A stretch of 64,000 nucleotides of DNA from Haliotis asinina. Taxonomy: Eukaryota > Mollusca > Gastropoda > Lepetellida > Haliotidae. Where the stretch lies: the NCBI RefSeq assembly GCF_037392515.1, contig NC_090290.1:30277753-30341752 (forward strand), in the 5' to 3' direction. Below the pieces are notes generated by a model, which saw nothing but the letters and a program-made list of their open reading frames with translations, made no database searches and was not told the DNA's origin. Position numbers and translations under genes: made by a program. The first letter of the stretch is position 1, and each line of letters opens with the position of its first letter. This document shows positions 41,801 through 54,654 of this stretch, in pieces.

Positions 41801-43830
41801 TTCGTGAAAGTCAACTTTGGCACCACAGCAAGGGTAATCCCGTGAAAGGGTCATAGTGGATACATCATGGTTTGGAAATAGGTAAAAAGGGGAATCGGAG
41901 CTACAGGTTTCAAAAACCAGCTCAAATGATAGAGGATCGTTCCTGGTGGAGTGCTAGAGGGTCAACACACTTTTTTGTGAAAGTCAACTTTGGCACCCTA
42001 GGAAGGGTAATTCGGTCAAAGGGTTATAGTGCATACATCATGGTTTGGAAATAGGTAAAAATGTGAATCGGAGCTGCAGCTCTCAAAACCAGCTCAAATG
42101 ATAGAGGAGGGTTCCTGATGGAGTGCTAGAGGGTCCAAACACAGTTTCGTGAAAGTCAAATTTCGCACCCCAGGAAGGGTAATCCCGTGAAAGGGTAATA
42201 GTGGATACATCATGGTTTGGAAATAGGTAAAAAGGGGAATCGGAGCTACAGGTTTCAAAAACCAGCTCAAATGATAGAGGAGGGTTCCTGATGGAGTGTT
42301 TGAGGGTCAACACATTTTTTTGTGAAAGTCAACTTTGGCACCCCAGGAAGGGTAATTCGGTCAAAGGGTCATAGCGGAAACATCATGGTTTGGAAATAGG
42401 TAAAATGTGAATCGGAGCTACAGCTCTCAAAACCAGCTCAAATGATAGAGGAGGGATCCTGATGGAGTGCTAGAGGGTCAACACACAATTTTCTGAAAGT
42501 CAACTTTGGCACCCCAGGAAGGGTAATACTGTGAAAGGGTCATAGGGGATACATCATGGTTTGTGAAATAGGTAAAAAGGTGAATCGGAGCCACAGTTCT
42601 AAAAACCAGCTCAAATGATAGAGGAGGGTTCCTGATGGAGTGCTAGAGGGTCCAAACACAGTTTCGTGAAAGTCAAATTTCGCATCCTAGGAAGGGTAAT
42701 CCCGTGAATTTATAATAGTGGATACATCATGGTTTGGAAATAGGTATAAATGTGAATCGGAGCTACAGGTTTTAAAACCAGCTCAAATGATAGAGGAGGG
42801 TTCCTGATGGAGTGCTAGAGGGTCAAAACACAGTTTCGTGAAAGTCAACTTTGGCACCCCATAAAGGGTAATCCCGTGAAAGGGTAATAGTGGATACATC
42901 ATGGTTTGGAAATAGGTAAAAATGTGAATCGGAACTACAGCTCTCAAAACCAGGTCAAATGATAGAGGAGGGTTCCTGGTGGAGTGCTAGAGGGTCGAAA
43001 CACAGTTTCGTGAAAGTCAACTTTGCCACCCCCGGAAGGGTAATCCCATGACAGGGTAATAGGTTATACATCATGGTTTGGAAATAGGTGAAAAGGTGAT
43101 TCGGAGCTACAGTTCTCAAAACCACCTCAAATGATAGAGGAGGGTTCCTGGTGGAGTGCTAGAGGGTCAACAAAGTTTTTTGTAAAAGTGAACTTTGGCA
43201 CCCCAGGAAGGGTAATTCGGTTAAAGGGTCATAGGGGATACATCATGTTTTGGAAATAAGTAAAAATGTGAATCGGAGCTACAGGTTTTAAAAGCAGCTC
43301 AAATGATAGAGGAGGGTTCCTGATGGAGTGCTAGAGGCTCCAAACACAGTTTCGTGAAAATCAACTTTGGCACCCCAGAAAGGAAATACCGTGAAAGGGT
43401 AAAAGTGGATACATCATGGTTTGGAAATAGGTAAAAATGTGAATCGGAACTACAGCTCTCAAAACTAGCTCAAATGATAGAGGAGGGTTCCTGATGGAGT
43501 GCTTGAGGGTCCAAACACAGTTTCGTGAAAGTTAACTTTGGCACCCCAGGAAGGGTAATCCCGTGAAAGGGTAACAGTGGATACATCATGGTTTGGAAAT
43601 AGGTAAAATTGTGAATCGGAAGTACAGCTCTCAAAACAAGCTCAAATGATAGAGGAGGGTTCCTGATGGAGTGCTAGAAGGTCGAAACACAGTTTCGTGA
43701 AAGTCAACTTTGGCAGCCCAGGGAGGGTAATCCCGTGAAAGGGTCATAGTGGATACATCATGGTTTGGAAATAGGTAAAAATGTGAATCGGAGCTACAGC
43801 TCTCAAAACCAGCTCAAATGATAGAGGAGG
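38840..43830 (-). repeat. Higher-order duplication, 15 monomers (2581 bp), second copy one monomer shorter
   Basis: GTTCTTGATGGAGTGCTAGA with its unusual downstream variants occurs at 38841 and 41422, a spacing of 2581 bp or 15 monomers. Identity is nearly complete up to about 40785/43366. There the second copy skips one monomer, so later landmarks are 2409 bp apart. Confidence 0.88.
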
Positions 43831-44929
43831 GTTCCTGATGGAGTGCTAGAGGGTCCAAACACAGTTTCGTGAAAGTCAACTTTGGCACCCCAGGAAGGGT
43901 AATCACGTGAAAGGGTAATAGTGGATACATCATGGTTTGGAAATAGGTAAAAATGTGAATCGGAGCTACAGCTCTCAAAAGCAGCTCAAATGATAGAGGA
44001 GGGTTCCTGATGGAGTGTTAGATGGTCCAAACACAGTTTCGTGAAAGTCAACTTTGGCACCCCAGGGAGGATATTCAGGTCAAAGGGTAATAGTGGATAC
44101 ATCATGCTTTGGAAATAGGTAAAATGTGAATCAGACCTACAGCTCTCAAAACCAGATCAAATGATAGAGGAGGGTTCCTGGTTGAGTGCTAGAGGGTCAA
44201 CACACATTTTTGTGAAAGTCAACTTTGGCACCCCAGGAAGGGTAATCCCGTGAAAGGGTCATGGGGGATACATCATGGTTGGGAAATAGGTAAAAACGTG
44301 AATCGGAGGTTCAGCTCTCAAAACCAGCTCAAATGATAGAGGAGGGTTCCTGATGAAGAGCTACACGGTCAACACACATTTTTGTGAATGTCAACTTTGG
44401 CACCCCAGGAAGGGTAATCCCGTGAAAGTATAATAGTGGATACATCATGGTTTGGAAATAGGTAAAATGTGAATCGGAGCTACAGCTCTCAAAACCAGCT
44501 CAAATGATAGAGGAGGGTTCCTATGGAGTGCTAGAGGGTCAACACACATTTTTCCGAAAATGAACTTTGGCACCCCAGGAAGGGTAATCCCGTGAAAGGG
44601 TAATAGGGGATACATCATGGTTTGGAAATAGGTGAAATGTGAATCGGAGCTACAGCTCTCAAAACCAGCTCATATGATAGAGGAGGGTTCCTGATGGAGT
44701 GCTAGAGGGTCCAAACACAGTTTCGTGAAAGTCAACTTTGGCACCCAAGGAAGGGTAATCACGTGAAAGGGTAATAGTGGATATGTCATGCTTTGGAAAT
44801 ATGTAAAAGTGTGAATCGGAGCTACATGTTTAAAAACCAGCTCAAATGATAGAGGAGGGTTCCTGACGGAGTGCTAGAGGGTCCAAACACAGTTTCGTGA
44901 AAGTCAACTTTGGCACCCCAGGGAGGGTA

Positions 44930-47900
44930 ATCAGGTCAAAGGGTAATAGTGGACACATCATGGTTGGGAAATAGGTAAAAAGGTGAATCGGAGCCACAGT
45001 TCTAAAAACCAGCTCAAATGATAGAGGAGGGTTCCTGATGGAGTGGTAGAGAGTCCAAACACAGTTTCGTGAAAGTCAACTTTGGCACCCCAGGAAGGGT
45101 AATCCCGTGAAAGTATAATAGTGGTTACATCATGGTTTTGAAATAGGTAAAAATCGGAATCGGAGCTACAGGTTTGAAAAGCAGCTCAAATGATAGAGGA
45201 GGGTTCCTGGTGGAGTCCTAGAGTGTCAACACACTTTTTTGTGAAAGTCAATTTTGGCACCCCAGAAAGGGTAATCCCGTGAAACGGTCATAGGCGATAC
45301 TTCATGCTTGAGAAATAGGTAAAAACCAGCTCAAATTATAGAGGAGGGTTCCTGATGGAGTGCTAGAGGGTCCAAACACATTGTTGTGAAAGTCAACTTT
45401 GGCATACTAGGACGGGTAATTCCGTGAAAGTATAACAGTGGATACATCATGGTTTGGAAACAGGAAAAGCTGTGAATCGGAGCTACAGTTCTAAAAAGCA
45501 GCTCAAATGATAGAGGGGGGTTCTTGATGGAGTGCTAGAGGGTACAAACACAGTTTCGTGAAAGTCAAATTTGGCACCCCAGGAAGGGTAATCCCGTGAA
45601 AGTATAAAAGTGGATACATAATGGTTTGGAAATAGGTAAAAATGTGAATCGGAGGTACAGCTCTCAAAACCAGCTCAAATGATAGATGAGGGTTCCTGAT
45701 GGAGTGCTAGAGGGTCAACACACATTTTTGTGAAAGTCAACTTTGGCACCCCAAGAAGGGTAATCCCGTGAAAGTATAATAGTGGATACATCATGATTTG
45801 GAAATAGGTAAAAAGGGAAGTCGGAGCCACAGCTCTCAAAACCAGCTCAAATGATAGAGGAGGGATCCTGATGGAGTGCTAGAGGGTCAAGACACATTTT
45901 TCTGAAAGTCAACTTTGGCACCCCAGGAAGAGTAGTCAGGTCAAAGGGTAATAGTGGATACATCATGGTTTGGAAAAAGGTACAAAGGGGAATCGGAGCC
46001 ACAGCTCTCAAAACCAGCTCAAATGATAGAGGAGGGTTCCTGATGGAGTGCTAGAGGGTCAAGACACATATTTCTGAAGGTCAACTTTGGCACCCCAGGA
46101 AGGGTAATCCCGTGAAAGGGTCATAAGGGGATACATCATGGTTTGGAAATAGGTAAAACTGTGAATCGGAGCTACAGCTCTCAAAACCAGCTCAAATGAT
46201 AGAGGAGCGTTCCTGATGGAGTGCTAGAGTGTCAAAACACAGTTTCGTGAAGGTCAACTTTGGCACCCCAGGAAGGGTAATCCCGTGAAAGGGTGATAGT
46301 GGATACATCATGGTTTGGAAATAGGTAAAAATGTGAATGTTAGCTATAGATCTCAAAACCAGCTCAAGTGATAGAGGAGGGTTCCTGATGGAGTGCTAGA
46401 GGGTCAAGACACTTTTTTCTGAAAGTCAACTTTAGCACCCCATGAAGGGTAATCCCGTGAAAGGGTGATAGTGGATACATCATGGTTTGGAAATAGGTAA
46501 AAATGTGAATCGGAGCTACAGCTCTCAAAACCAGCTCAAGTGATAGAGGAGCGTTCCTGATGGAGTGCTAGAGTGTCAAAACACAGTTTCGTGAAGGTCA
46601 ACTTTGGCACCCCAGGAAGGGTAATCCCGTGAAAGGGTCATAGGGGATACATCATGGTTTGGAAATAGGTGAAAATGTGAATGGGAGCTACAGCTCTTAA
46701 AACCAGCTCAAGTGATAGAAGAGGGTTCCTGATGGAGTGCCAGAAGGTCCCAACACAGTTTCGTGAAAGTCAACTTTGGCACCCCAGGGAGGGTAATCAG
46801 GTCAAATTGTAATAGTGGACACATCATGGTTGGGAAATAGGTAAAAAGGTGAATCGGAGCCACAGTTCTAAAAACCAGCTCAAATGATAGAGGAGGGTTC
46901 CTGATGGAGTGGTAGAGAGTCCAAACACAGTTTCGTGAAAGTCAACTTTGGCACCCCAGGAAGGGTAATCCCGTGAAAGTATAATAGTGGTTACATCATG
47001 GTTTTGAAATAGGTAAAAATCGGAATCGGAGCTACAGGTTTGAAAAGCAGCTCAAATGATAGAGGAGGGTTCCTGGTGGAGTCCTAGAGTGTCAACACAC
47101 TTTTTTGTGAAAGTCAATTTTGGCACCCCAGAAAGGGTAATCCCGTGAAACGGTCATAGGCGATACTTCATGCTTGAGAAATAGGTAAAAACCAGCTCAA
47201 ATTATAGAGGAGGGTTCCTGATGGAGTGCTAGAGGGTCCAAACACATTGTTGTGAAAGTCAACTTTGGCATACTAGGACGGGTAATTCCGTGAAAGTATA
47301 ACAGTGGATACATCATGGTTTGGAAACAGGAAAAGCTGTGAATCGGAGCTACAGTTCTAAAAAGCAGCTCAAATGATAGAGGGGGGTTCTTGATGGAGTG
47401 CTAGAGGGTACAAACACAGTTTCGTGAAAGTCAAATTTGGCACCCCAGGAAGGGTAATCCCGTGAAAGTATAAAAGTGGATACATAATGGTTTGGAAATA
47501 GGTAAAAATGTGAATCGGAGGTACAGCTCTCAAAACCAGCTCAAATGATAGATTAGGGTTCCTGATGGAGTGCTAGAGGGTCAACACACATTTTTGTGAA
47601 AGTCAACTTTGGCACCCCAAGAAGGGTAATCCCGTGAAAGTATAATAGTGGATACATCATGATTTGGAAATAGGTAAAAAGGGAAGTCGGAGCCACAGCT
47701 CTCAAAACCAGCTCAAATGATAGAGGAGGGATCCTGATGGAGTGCTAGAGGGTCAAGACACATTTTTCTGAAAGTCAACTTTGGCACCCCAGGAAGAGTA
47801 GTCAGGTCAAAGGGTAATAGTGGATACATCATGGTTTGGAAAAAGGTACAAAGGGGAATCGGAGCCACAGCTCTCAAAACCAGCTCAAATGATAGAGGAG

Positions 47901-48660
47901 GGTTCCTGATGGAGTGCTAGAGGGTCAAGACACATATTTCTGAAAGTCAACTTTGGCACCCCAGGAAGGGTAATCCCGTGAAAGGGTCATAAGGGGATAC
48001 ATCATGGTTTGGAAATAGGTAAAACTGTGAATCAGAGCTACAGCTCTCAAAACCAGCTCAAATGATAGAGGAGCGTTCCTGATGGAGTGCTAGAGTGTCA
48101 AAACACAGTTTCGTGAAGGTCAACTTTGGCACCCCAGGAAGGGTAATCCCGTGAAAGGGTGATAGTGGATACATCATGGTTTGGAAATAGGTAAAAATGT
48201 GAATGTTAGCTATAGATCTCAAAACCAGCTCAAGTGATAGAGGAGGGTTCCTGATGGAGTGCTAGAGGGTCAAGACACTTTTTTCTGAAAGTCAACTTTG
48301 GCACCCCAGGAAGGGTAATCCCGTGAAAGGGTGATAGTGGATACATCATGGTTTGGAAATAGGTAAAAATGTGAATCGGAGCTACAGCTCTCAAAACCAG
48401 CTCAAGTGATAGAGGAGCGTTCCTGATGGAGTGCTAGAGTGTCAAAACACAGTTTCGTGAAGGTCAACTTTGGCACCCCAGGAAGGGTAATCCCGTGAAA
48501 GGGTCATAGTGGATACATCATGGTTTGGAAATAGGTAAAAATGTGAATGGGAGCTACAGCTCTTAAAACCAGCTCAAGTGATAGAAGAGGGTTCCTGATG
48601 GAGTGCCAGAAGGTCCCAACACAGTTTCGTGAAAGTCAACTTTTTCACCCCAGGAAGGAT
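44930..48660 (-). repeat. Higher-order duplication, 1866-bp unit twice
   Basis: The rare variant GAGTGGTAGAGAGTCC occurs at 45041 and 46907, 1866 bp apart. The unit includes a short monomer (GAAATAGGTAAAAACCAGCT) that lacks about 28 bp, so the spacing is not a multiple of 172. Both copies share this short monomer, proving joint duplication. Confidence 0.87.
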
Positions 48661-49052
48661 AATCCCGTGAAAGAGATATCGAATACATCATGGCTGGGAA
48701 ATAGGTTAAAATGTGAATCGAAGCTACAGTTCTCAAAACCAGCTCAAATGATAGAGGAAGGTTCCTGATGGAGTGCTAGACGGTCAACACACAGCTTCGT
48801 GAAAGTCAACTTTGGCACCCGAGGGAGGGTAATCACGTGAAAGGGTCATGGGGGATACATCATCGTTTGGAAATAGGTAAAAATGTGAATCGGAGGTACA
48901 GTTCTCAAAACCAGCTCAAATGATAGAGGAGGGTTCCTGGTGGAGTGCTAGAGGGTGAAGACACATTTTTGTGAAGGTCAACTTTGGCACTCGAGGGAGG
49001 GTAATCACGTGAAAGGGTCATAGGGAATACATCATGGTTTGGAAATAGGTAA

Positions 49053-49400
49053 CACAGCAAAAATAACCTGGTTTCCGCAGTGCGGAAACCTGATGGAAAG
49101 TGGACTGAAACTTAAGTTTCCACCAAGAATCCAGTGAGTTTCCGTTCTTTTACACTGAGTTTCGGCAATGACGGAAACTGTCAATTACCCACTTTCTAAG
49201 GGTTTCCGCACAGTATCCGTTACCCATGCTCCAACAAGTTTCCGTCGAGTTTCAGTTAAGTTAGAGATCCATCAGGTTTCCGCAGGGTTTCAGTCACCAA
49301 GACTCCATCAGGTTTCCGCAAAGTTTCAGTTACCAAGACTCCATCAGGTTTCCGCAGAGTTTCTGTTGCCAGAAAACTTTCCACAGCATTTCATTTACTC
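49053..49400 (+). repeat. Left terminal and subterminal repeats of the transposon
   Basis: The terminal repeat includes a hairpin GGTTTCCGCAGTGCGGAAAC. It is followed by at least seven variants of a 'tttccgcA/GAGTTTCaGTTaCC' unit, often preceded by CTCCATCAGG. The last three are spaced about 40 bp. Such subterminal motifs are typical transposase-binding sites in CACTA-like elements. Confidence 0.8.
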
Positions 49401-49987
49401 AGGTTCACAGGAGTCATTCAATGTGTGTCATTGCATATAACATTCTTGTTACTCCTGGTTGGCAAAGACAATATAAGGAGTTTGTGTACAATCACGTATA
49501 CATAAAGAAAAACAAAAGATACAATAAGATTCACTGTTTTATTTTCAGACAAATATGGATCAAACATATATCTAATAAATAATAAAAAGATATAGCACTA
49601 GATAACAGATCAATATTTGTCACTTATGACAAAAATATTTCTGAAAACATGCTAAAACAGTTGCATCCCTTGACTCCTCCTGCACCTCCTCACGCTGACA
49701 GAGAAAAACACACCCCAGTCAGTCAATGCTAAACATATAATAACACACACCATGCAATACAATAGAACAATGAAATAAAATGCAATAAAGAACTTAGGTT
49801 ACATTGAAAGTACAAAAAATGTATTTAAAGTAAATAAAGGTCTCTTGGAAAATGGATAAAAATTAAGATTGAATAAAATTGTATTAATTGAAATACAATC
49901 AGAATATCAAAACTATTAAAGTTTTACATTGAGAATAATTCAAATTTAATTGATCACAGATAAAATTACGTTCATGTGATCGATTAG
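49401..49987. other. Transposon 3' flank of the minus-strand gene
   Basis: AT-rich non-coding sequence between the left subterminal repeats and the last exon of the minus-strand gene. Minus-strand AATAAA-like signals occur, for example opposite TTTATT near 49530. No open frame worth reporting. Confidence 0.5.
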
Positions 49988-52256
49988 CTATTTACTAGCC
50001 CACTTGGGGCATCCTTGAGCGGATATCTCTGTCATTGTGGTTGGATGCCGCATCCTGGTCTTCATGTTGGCCTTAGCTTTGGTGGTGGCGTTGAAAATTG
50101 TGGCTGAGTCCAGTGCAGACATCTTGAGTTTAGATTCCCAGGTAAAGGGGTAAGAGAGCAATGAATTGGCATCTTCTTCATCACTCACAACTGGTGAAGT
50201 CATTTCCAAGGTAAGTATAGTTGAAACCCTTTCCTTTCGTCGATCTGACCAGTCAATAGTTTTCAGGCTTTTCATGCGCAGTGCAATTTTCTGAAAATTA
50301 AACAAAAATCAGTCAACAGATAAACCATAATGCCAAGATGGATTGCAAATTATTAAAAAGGAAGTGTCGTGAAAAATTATTTACTTCATTAATCACCCCG
50401 ACACAAGTTAAGCAGTTCATCACATTTAATGACATATCCTATTTTCTTATGGACACACAATCTGTTGCTCGGAAGTGACATGAAGTCACTGAAGTGTAAT
50501 AACATGTTTATATATCACCATTAACTGACTTGATTCTTATGTTATGATTTATGAAATTATGATCTGAATCATGTGTTACATATCTTAAGAATGTAAAAAG
50601 CAATAATCCATAAACATTTTAAATGTATATTTCCGGAACTTAGAATCTGTCACACATTGTAATGAGAAGAATTGTTACATGTTATTATTCGAATAGATAT
50701 ACTTACGGATTTCATTCTTTTTGTGTTTTTTTTTTTTTTTTTGCTGCTGTTCTGTGTGACACTTTCTTTCCGGTTTCTTGTCTACTGAGATCATCACGCC
50801 TGTTCCGCCACACTCTACAAAGCGCTTCTGAAAATAAATGTTTAAAGTACTATACAGCATGTTTCACACATTTTAGTTCATCTGTTAGGCAAAGGTATTT
50901 ATATATGCCATGCTGGCTTGGTTACTGAAGTTAACATCCATAAATCTGTCTTTACACTATTATTTAAATCATTAACTATTTATAATGACAGGCAGGTGAG
51001 TGAAAATTACCTTCACAAGATCCTATTGACCATCCTTGGTCGTGATATAGTCACTTGTTTCTTTGACTACTATATTCATAGAGTCCTCGTCATCGGCTTT
51101 ACTGAAATAAAAACAAATGTCATTTTTCTTGCACTTCATTCAATCATGCATTCAACACAATGTCTATTAAAATTAACGATCGTCAGTGAAAATTATACAA
51201 CCAAGTAAACTGCAGATTTATAACTTTGAATACATATATTGTTCTGAAAGTTTACCATTTTGTAGTTAAATGATTTAAAATAACTTCCAAAAAGGCTAAC
51301 CATCCTTTGTGTTATTTCGTGCAAATTCTATGTACATCCTGTTTGCCAAAGTTATGCAACCGGTAAGTGAACAACTGACATAAAGATCATGATAAATGAA
51401 GTTTAGTTATATCACATGACATAACCTTGCAGCAATTAAGCATTGTAAAATCAAGGGGTCAGTTTGATGGCAATTTCACACAGGTGTAATGTTAAACTGA
51501 TTTAGTTTACCGGCTATTCAAATCCATTTGCAAATGATACTTTCATGTATTTTTCATTTTGAGAAAACGTACGTAGGGAAGTGAATTAATGAAATATTCA
51601 AAGTGAAATTACCTAGTAACATGAGCACATACCTTCGATAGACAAGGGTGATCCTCCAGGAGCAGTCGTGTCCAGATTTTTCTCACAACAGCCTAAAAGA
51701 TTAAATCAAATACGTTAAATATAACAGGTATACATATATGATTATGCTCAACACGTATGTATTAAATTATTGAAAAATTACATGAAATTTTAAATGTATC
51801 CTACGCAGAGCTAACAGTTTCTTATATGAATTTAGTGTTTGCCTCAAATAGTTCAGAAACACATCTGACCCCTCTGAGCGAATTTGGGGGTAAACAATTT
51901 CATTTCACTAATGATCCAGGATTGCATTTAATAAATTACACCGAAATGTTGCCATTGTAAAAGCCCATCATTTTTATCATTCTTTAAAATATATCTGAAT
52001 TGGTGAAATACATCTTGCAATACCCAGTAAACCCATGAGTGAACCACTACATATGGCGGATCTTTTTGATACTTTATAATCTATCCGGATTTCTGTCATT
52101 AACGCAATATTTCTTTAAACGTTATTTACAATAAAATACCCTCGGTCTTACCTGACACATCCGAGGTACTCCGAGTTGCTCGCATCCTTTCTCTGCTTTC
52201 TTCTCCAAGTCGCGAATTCTTTCGTCGAGTGCTTTTGGGGAAAGTGAGGTGGCCAT
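49988..52256 (-). CDS. Spliced minus-strand gene of the transposon, unknown protein
   Basis: Exons read from signals: 52152-52256 (MATSLSPKALDERIRDLEKK, donor CAG|GTAAGA), 51633-51692 (AVVRKIWTRLLLEDHPCLSK, acceptor CTTTTAG, donor AAG|GTATGT), 51011-51101, 50707-50827 (KRFVECGGTGVMISVDKKPE, donor GTAAGT) and 49988-50290 (ends ISAQGCPKWASK, stop). The first two join in frame and start with a coiled coil. The middle does not: exon 3 has stops in every frame, and a run of 17 A in exon 4 (opposite 50726-50742) leaves a phase that does not match exon 5. So the copy is probably decayed, or the exon model is wrong there. The product is not recognised; it could be an accessory protein of the transposon or a captured host gene. 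Confidence 0.6.
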
Positions 52257-52596
52257 GGCAAAGTTTACACGACGCAGCCATCTTATGCTTAAAGTTTTGA
52301 AAAATAATTGCCAGGAAAACAAATTTGTTCCTACCCGCCAAACAAGATGGCGTCTCGCTAACACTCACGGGAAATAGACAGTTTTGTCATTGTGTTTTTT
52401 TAAAATAAATCTAATGTGACCATTTGACAGTAGATTTCCTCGTTCTACAACAAAAGAGGAAGGTACACCCTGTTGTGAGTTGTTTTGTTAACAATTAGAT
52501 AGTCTCGCGTCGACGTGATCCTGTCGCCATTCGTTTATTTGTTTACATTGCCGACATCAAAGGGGAGTGTGAAAAGTGGAATTCAGCGGATTGAAT
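52257..52596. promoter_or_regulatory. Bidirectional promoter region with untranslated first exon of the plus-strand gene
   Basis: The two transposon genes point away from each other from this interval. On plus, a likely untranslated exon ends at GATTGAAT|GTAAGT (52596/52597). The interval contains GC-richer sequence (TCTCGCGTCGACGTGATCCT) unlike the AT-rich introns, and no TATA box is obvious. The exon start is not determined. Confidence 0.45.
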
Positions 52597-53629
52597 GTAA
52601 GTACTCAAAGTGACAACAGTGAGCAGTTATGGTTTTAGCAGTCTTTTCATCGCATTAGCGTCACTGATTGCTTTTTCTCAGTGTCAAGCATCAATATGTA
52701 GACCTTGTGATTATTAACAGTGATTAATTGTGAAAACATGTTCACCTTACTTTAACATGCCCGAGCGTCATGAGTCCTACTGATTTAGCACTCATGGGAA
52801 ACTTTATTGTGGCAAATAAGTTATTTTCTAAAATCCTGTCAGGAGAAGGTAGTATCCGGATATATTTCTGCTGGATGGACCCCCCCACCCCCCACCCACC
52901 CCACGTACTATGTAAGTAATTTACGCACTGTGCTCACAACATGCACGGGGGTTAGAAATATTAACATTGTTTCTTCTTTTCAGTTATACACCCAGATCTA
53001 CTCTCCCTATCTACCCTTTAAGTTAACTTTACTACTATTACTAATATAATTTGGTGATGTGTCACAATTTCTTTGAAACCTTAATTCATTTGTCAATGTG
53101 AATGAAGAATGAAGCACAATCCCACTGACCCTTTGGCTATGATTTGTACATGCATAATTTCTGTAGACTATTCGTGGCACTTTCTGCTGCAGGGACACAG
53201 TTCTTTGTGGACATTGCGACAAGTAATTGTCAAGAAAAACAGCCTAAAATCACGAGAAATACGTTTCTGAAATATGGTTGGTTTCTACAATATTTGTTTT
53301 AACATGGGTACCCAGAGATATTCCGCATATATGTCTTCGTTATATCTATTCATATAATCTGTACTCCAGAAATATTTCAACCAAGTCACATCCTACATTT
53401 ATCAGTTCATCAAATTATCTAGTATCTTATGTTCTGTGTCAGTTCTGTGTATCCAGTTGTACCAGTTAATCAGTTTCATGGTTTGATATTTGTTTTATAA
53501 CCATTAAAACCTTGTCCACCAGTACATGTTGCATGTGTTAGCCCTACAATGCATTGACATTATCATCACACCTCAAGTTTCATATTTCTGAAAGAATCGT
53601 TGTGTGTGTGTCAGTTATTTGATTTACAG
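52597..53629 (+). other. First intron of the plus-strand transposon gene
   Basis: It runs from GTAAGT at 52597 to TTTACAG at 53629. AT-rich, with only the C tract at 52880-52903 and a short GT run (TTGTGTGTGTGTC near 53600) as structure. Open frames are short and unconvincing. Confidence 0.45.
52880..52903 (+). other. C-rich tract, G-quadruplex-capable on the minus strand
   Basis: The run CCCCCCCACCCCCCACCCAC followed by CCC gives four G-runs on the opposite strand. It lies in the first intron of the plus-strand transposon gene. Confidence 0.6.
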
Positions 53630-53659
53630 ATATGGATTGTGGACCAACAAACTCGGAGA

Positions 53660-54444
53660 ATGATGCCCGGTAAGGGAATCTCTTTTATAACAATATTATT
53701 CATATAGCTTTATAATGAAGCTGACACTATGTTAATACATACAACAAACCTTTTTGACCTCACTCAAAGTGTAACTGTACATGGACTCAAGCATAATATA
53801 TACATATATTTTAAATTCCAGGAGAAATACGGCTTTTCTGTCCTCACTGCCAGACGTCTGTTTCAAGAAAAACACGTTATCTCCATCTCCGTAACAAGAT
53901 GTTTGTTAGTTTGTAAAGATTTTTCGGGTGAATGACAAATGTTTCATCAGGTTAGTCATCAAAGAATTTTTAGATTTCACTAAAAATCGAGTTTGCACTG
54001 TCACTTTGCTATCCATGTTTAATATATTTAATGTATGTATCATACATGTAACTGTAATAACTGAAAGTGAGCAAATGGTAATACGTATTTAATATTTGTA
54101 ATACATGTTATCTCCATTATCATATATATTGCTGTGTTTCATTCATTGAATTGTCTCTCAGTTGAATTGATGATTCAAACTGAATGTCCTTTTCCTTTCC
54201 AGACACTGACAGTGACCAAGATATTAACAGCACATTCAAGGTTTGCGAGCTATTACCACCACAATGTGAGAGCCTGATTGATTCGGATTCAGATGTTTCG
54301 CCAGATATTAACCAGGACTCGCATACACCAACAAACATCTACAGAAGAACAAAGCACTTTGTGTACTGGCTAGCTCGTCTTCATTCAGTGTGCCTACTTC
54401 CTGAGCAATGCTTGTGTGCAGAGAATTCTGTTACTCTTCTCTGA
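53660..54444 (+). CDS. Spliced plus-strand transposon gene, zinc-finger-like N-terminal module
   Basis: Exons 53660-53669, 53822-53890 and 54203-54444, bordered by CCCG|GTAAGG, TTCCAG, CTCC|GTAACA (weak) and TTTCCAG. They join in frame to about 107 residues. The start MMPGEIRLFCPHCQTSVSRK leads to a C-x2-C...H-x-H arrangement (C10, C13, H25, H27). I associate CPxCxxxVSxxTxxxH modules with the N-terminus of CACTA-like transposase proteins of invertebrates. The rest is acidic (SLIDSDSDVSPDINQD) and ends LPEQCLCAENSVTLL. No DDE core follows, so this is at most a DNA-binding remnant or regulator. An ATG at 53632 in another frame stops early. Confidence 0.55.
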
Positions 54445-54654
54445 GCGCCCCAGTTTCTTAATACAGCGAATTGTGTACTACTGCAACTGCCCTGTTGCAT
54501 TAAAATGTGAGCTTTTCTAAGAAATGAAACAGTTGGATCATAATATTTCCAGCGTTTGTTTTTTGTTCAAATAAATATGTAATAAATATAACAAGATAAT
54601 ACAACATATTTCAGCTTTCTAAACTAAGCGAACTCTCATTGTCATCTTCCTTGT

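Larger units (their letters stand above)
38033..49052 (-). repeat. 172-bp satellite array, reverse orientation
   Basis: The same monomer as 1-11860 but reverse-complemented: CCAGCTCAAATGATAGAGGA, GGGTTCCTGATGGAGTGCTA, GTGAAAGTCAACTTTGGCAC and GGATACATCATGGTTTGG recur every 172 bp. About 64 monomers. It ends at GGAAATAGGTAA where the DNA transposon is inserted. Open frames at 39291, 39502, 41872, 42083 and 48547 are satellite artefacts. Confidence 0.97.

Noticed and set aside
52122-52368. An 80-codon frame starting upstream of 52256 as the full gene
   Set aside because: The splice donor CAG|GTAAGA after MCQ and the matching acceptor at 51692 fit better, and the internal ATG at 52256 begins the coiled coil.
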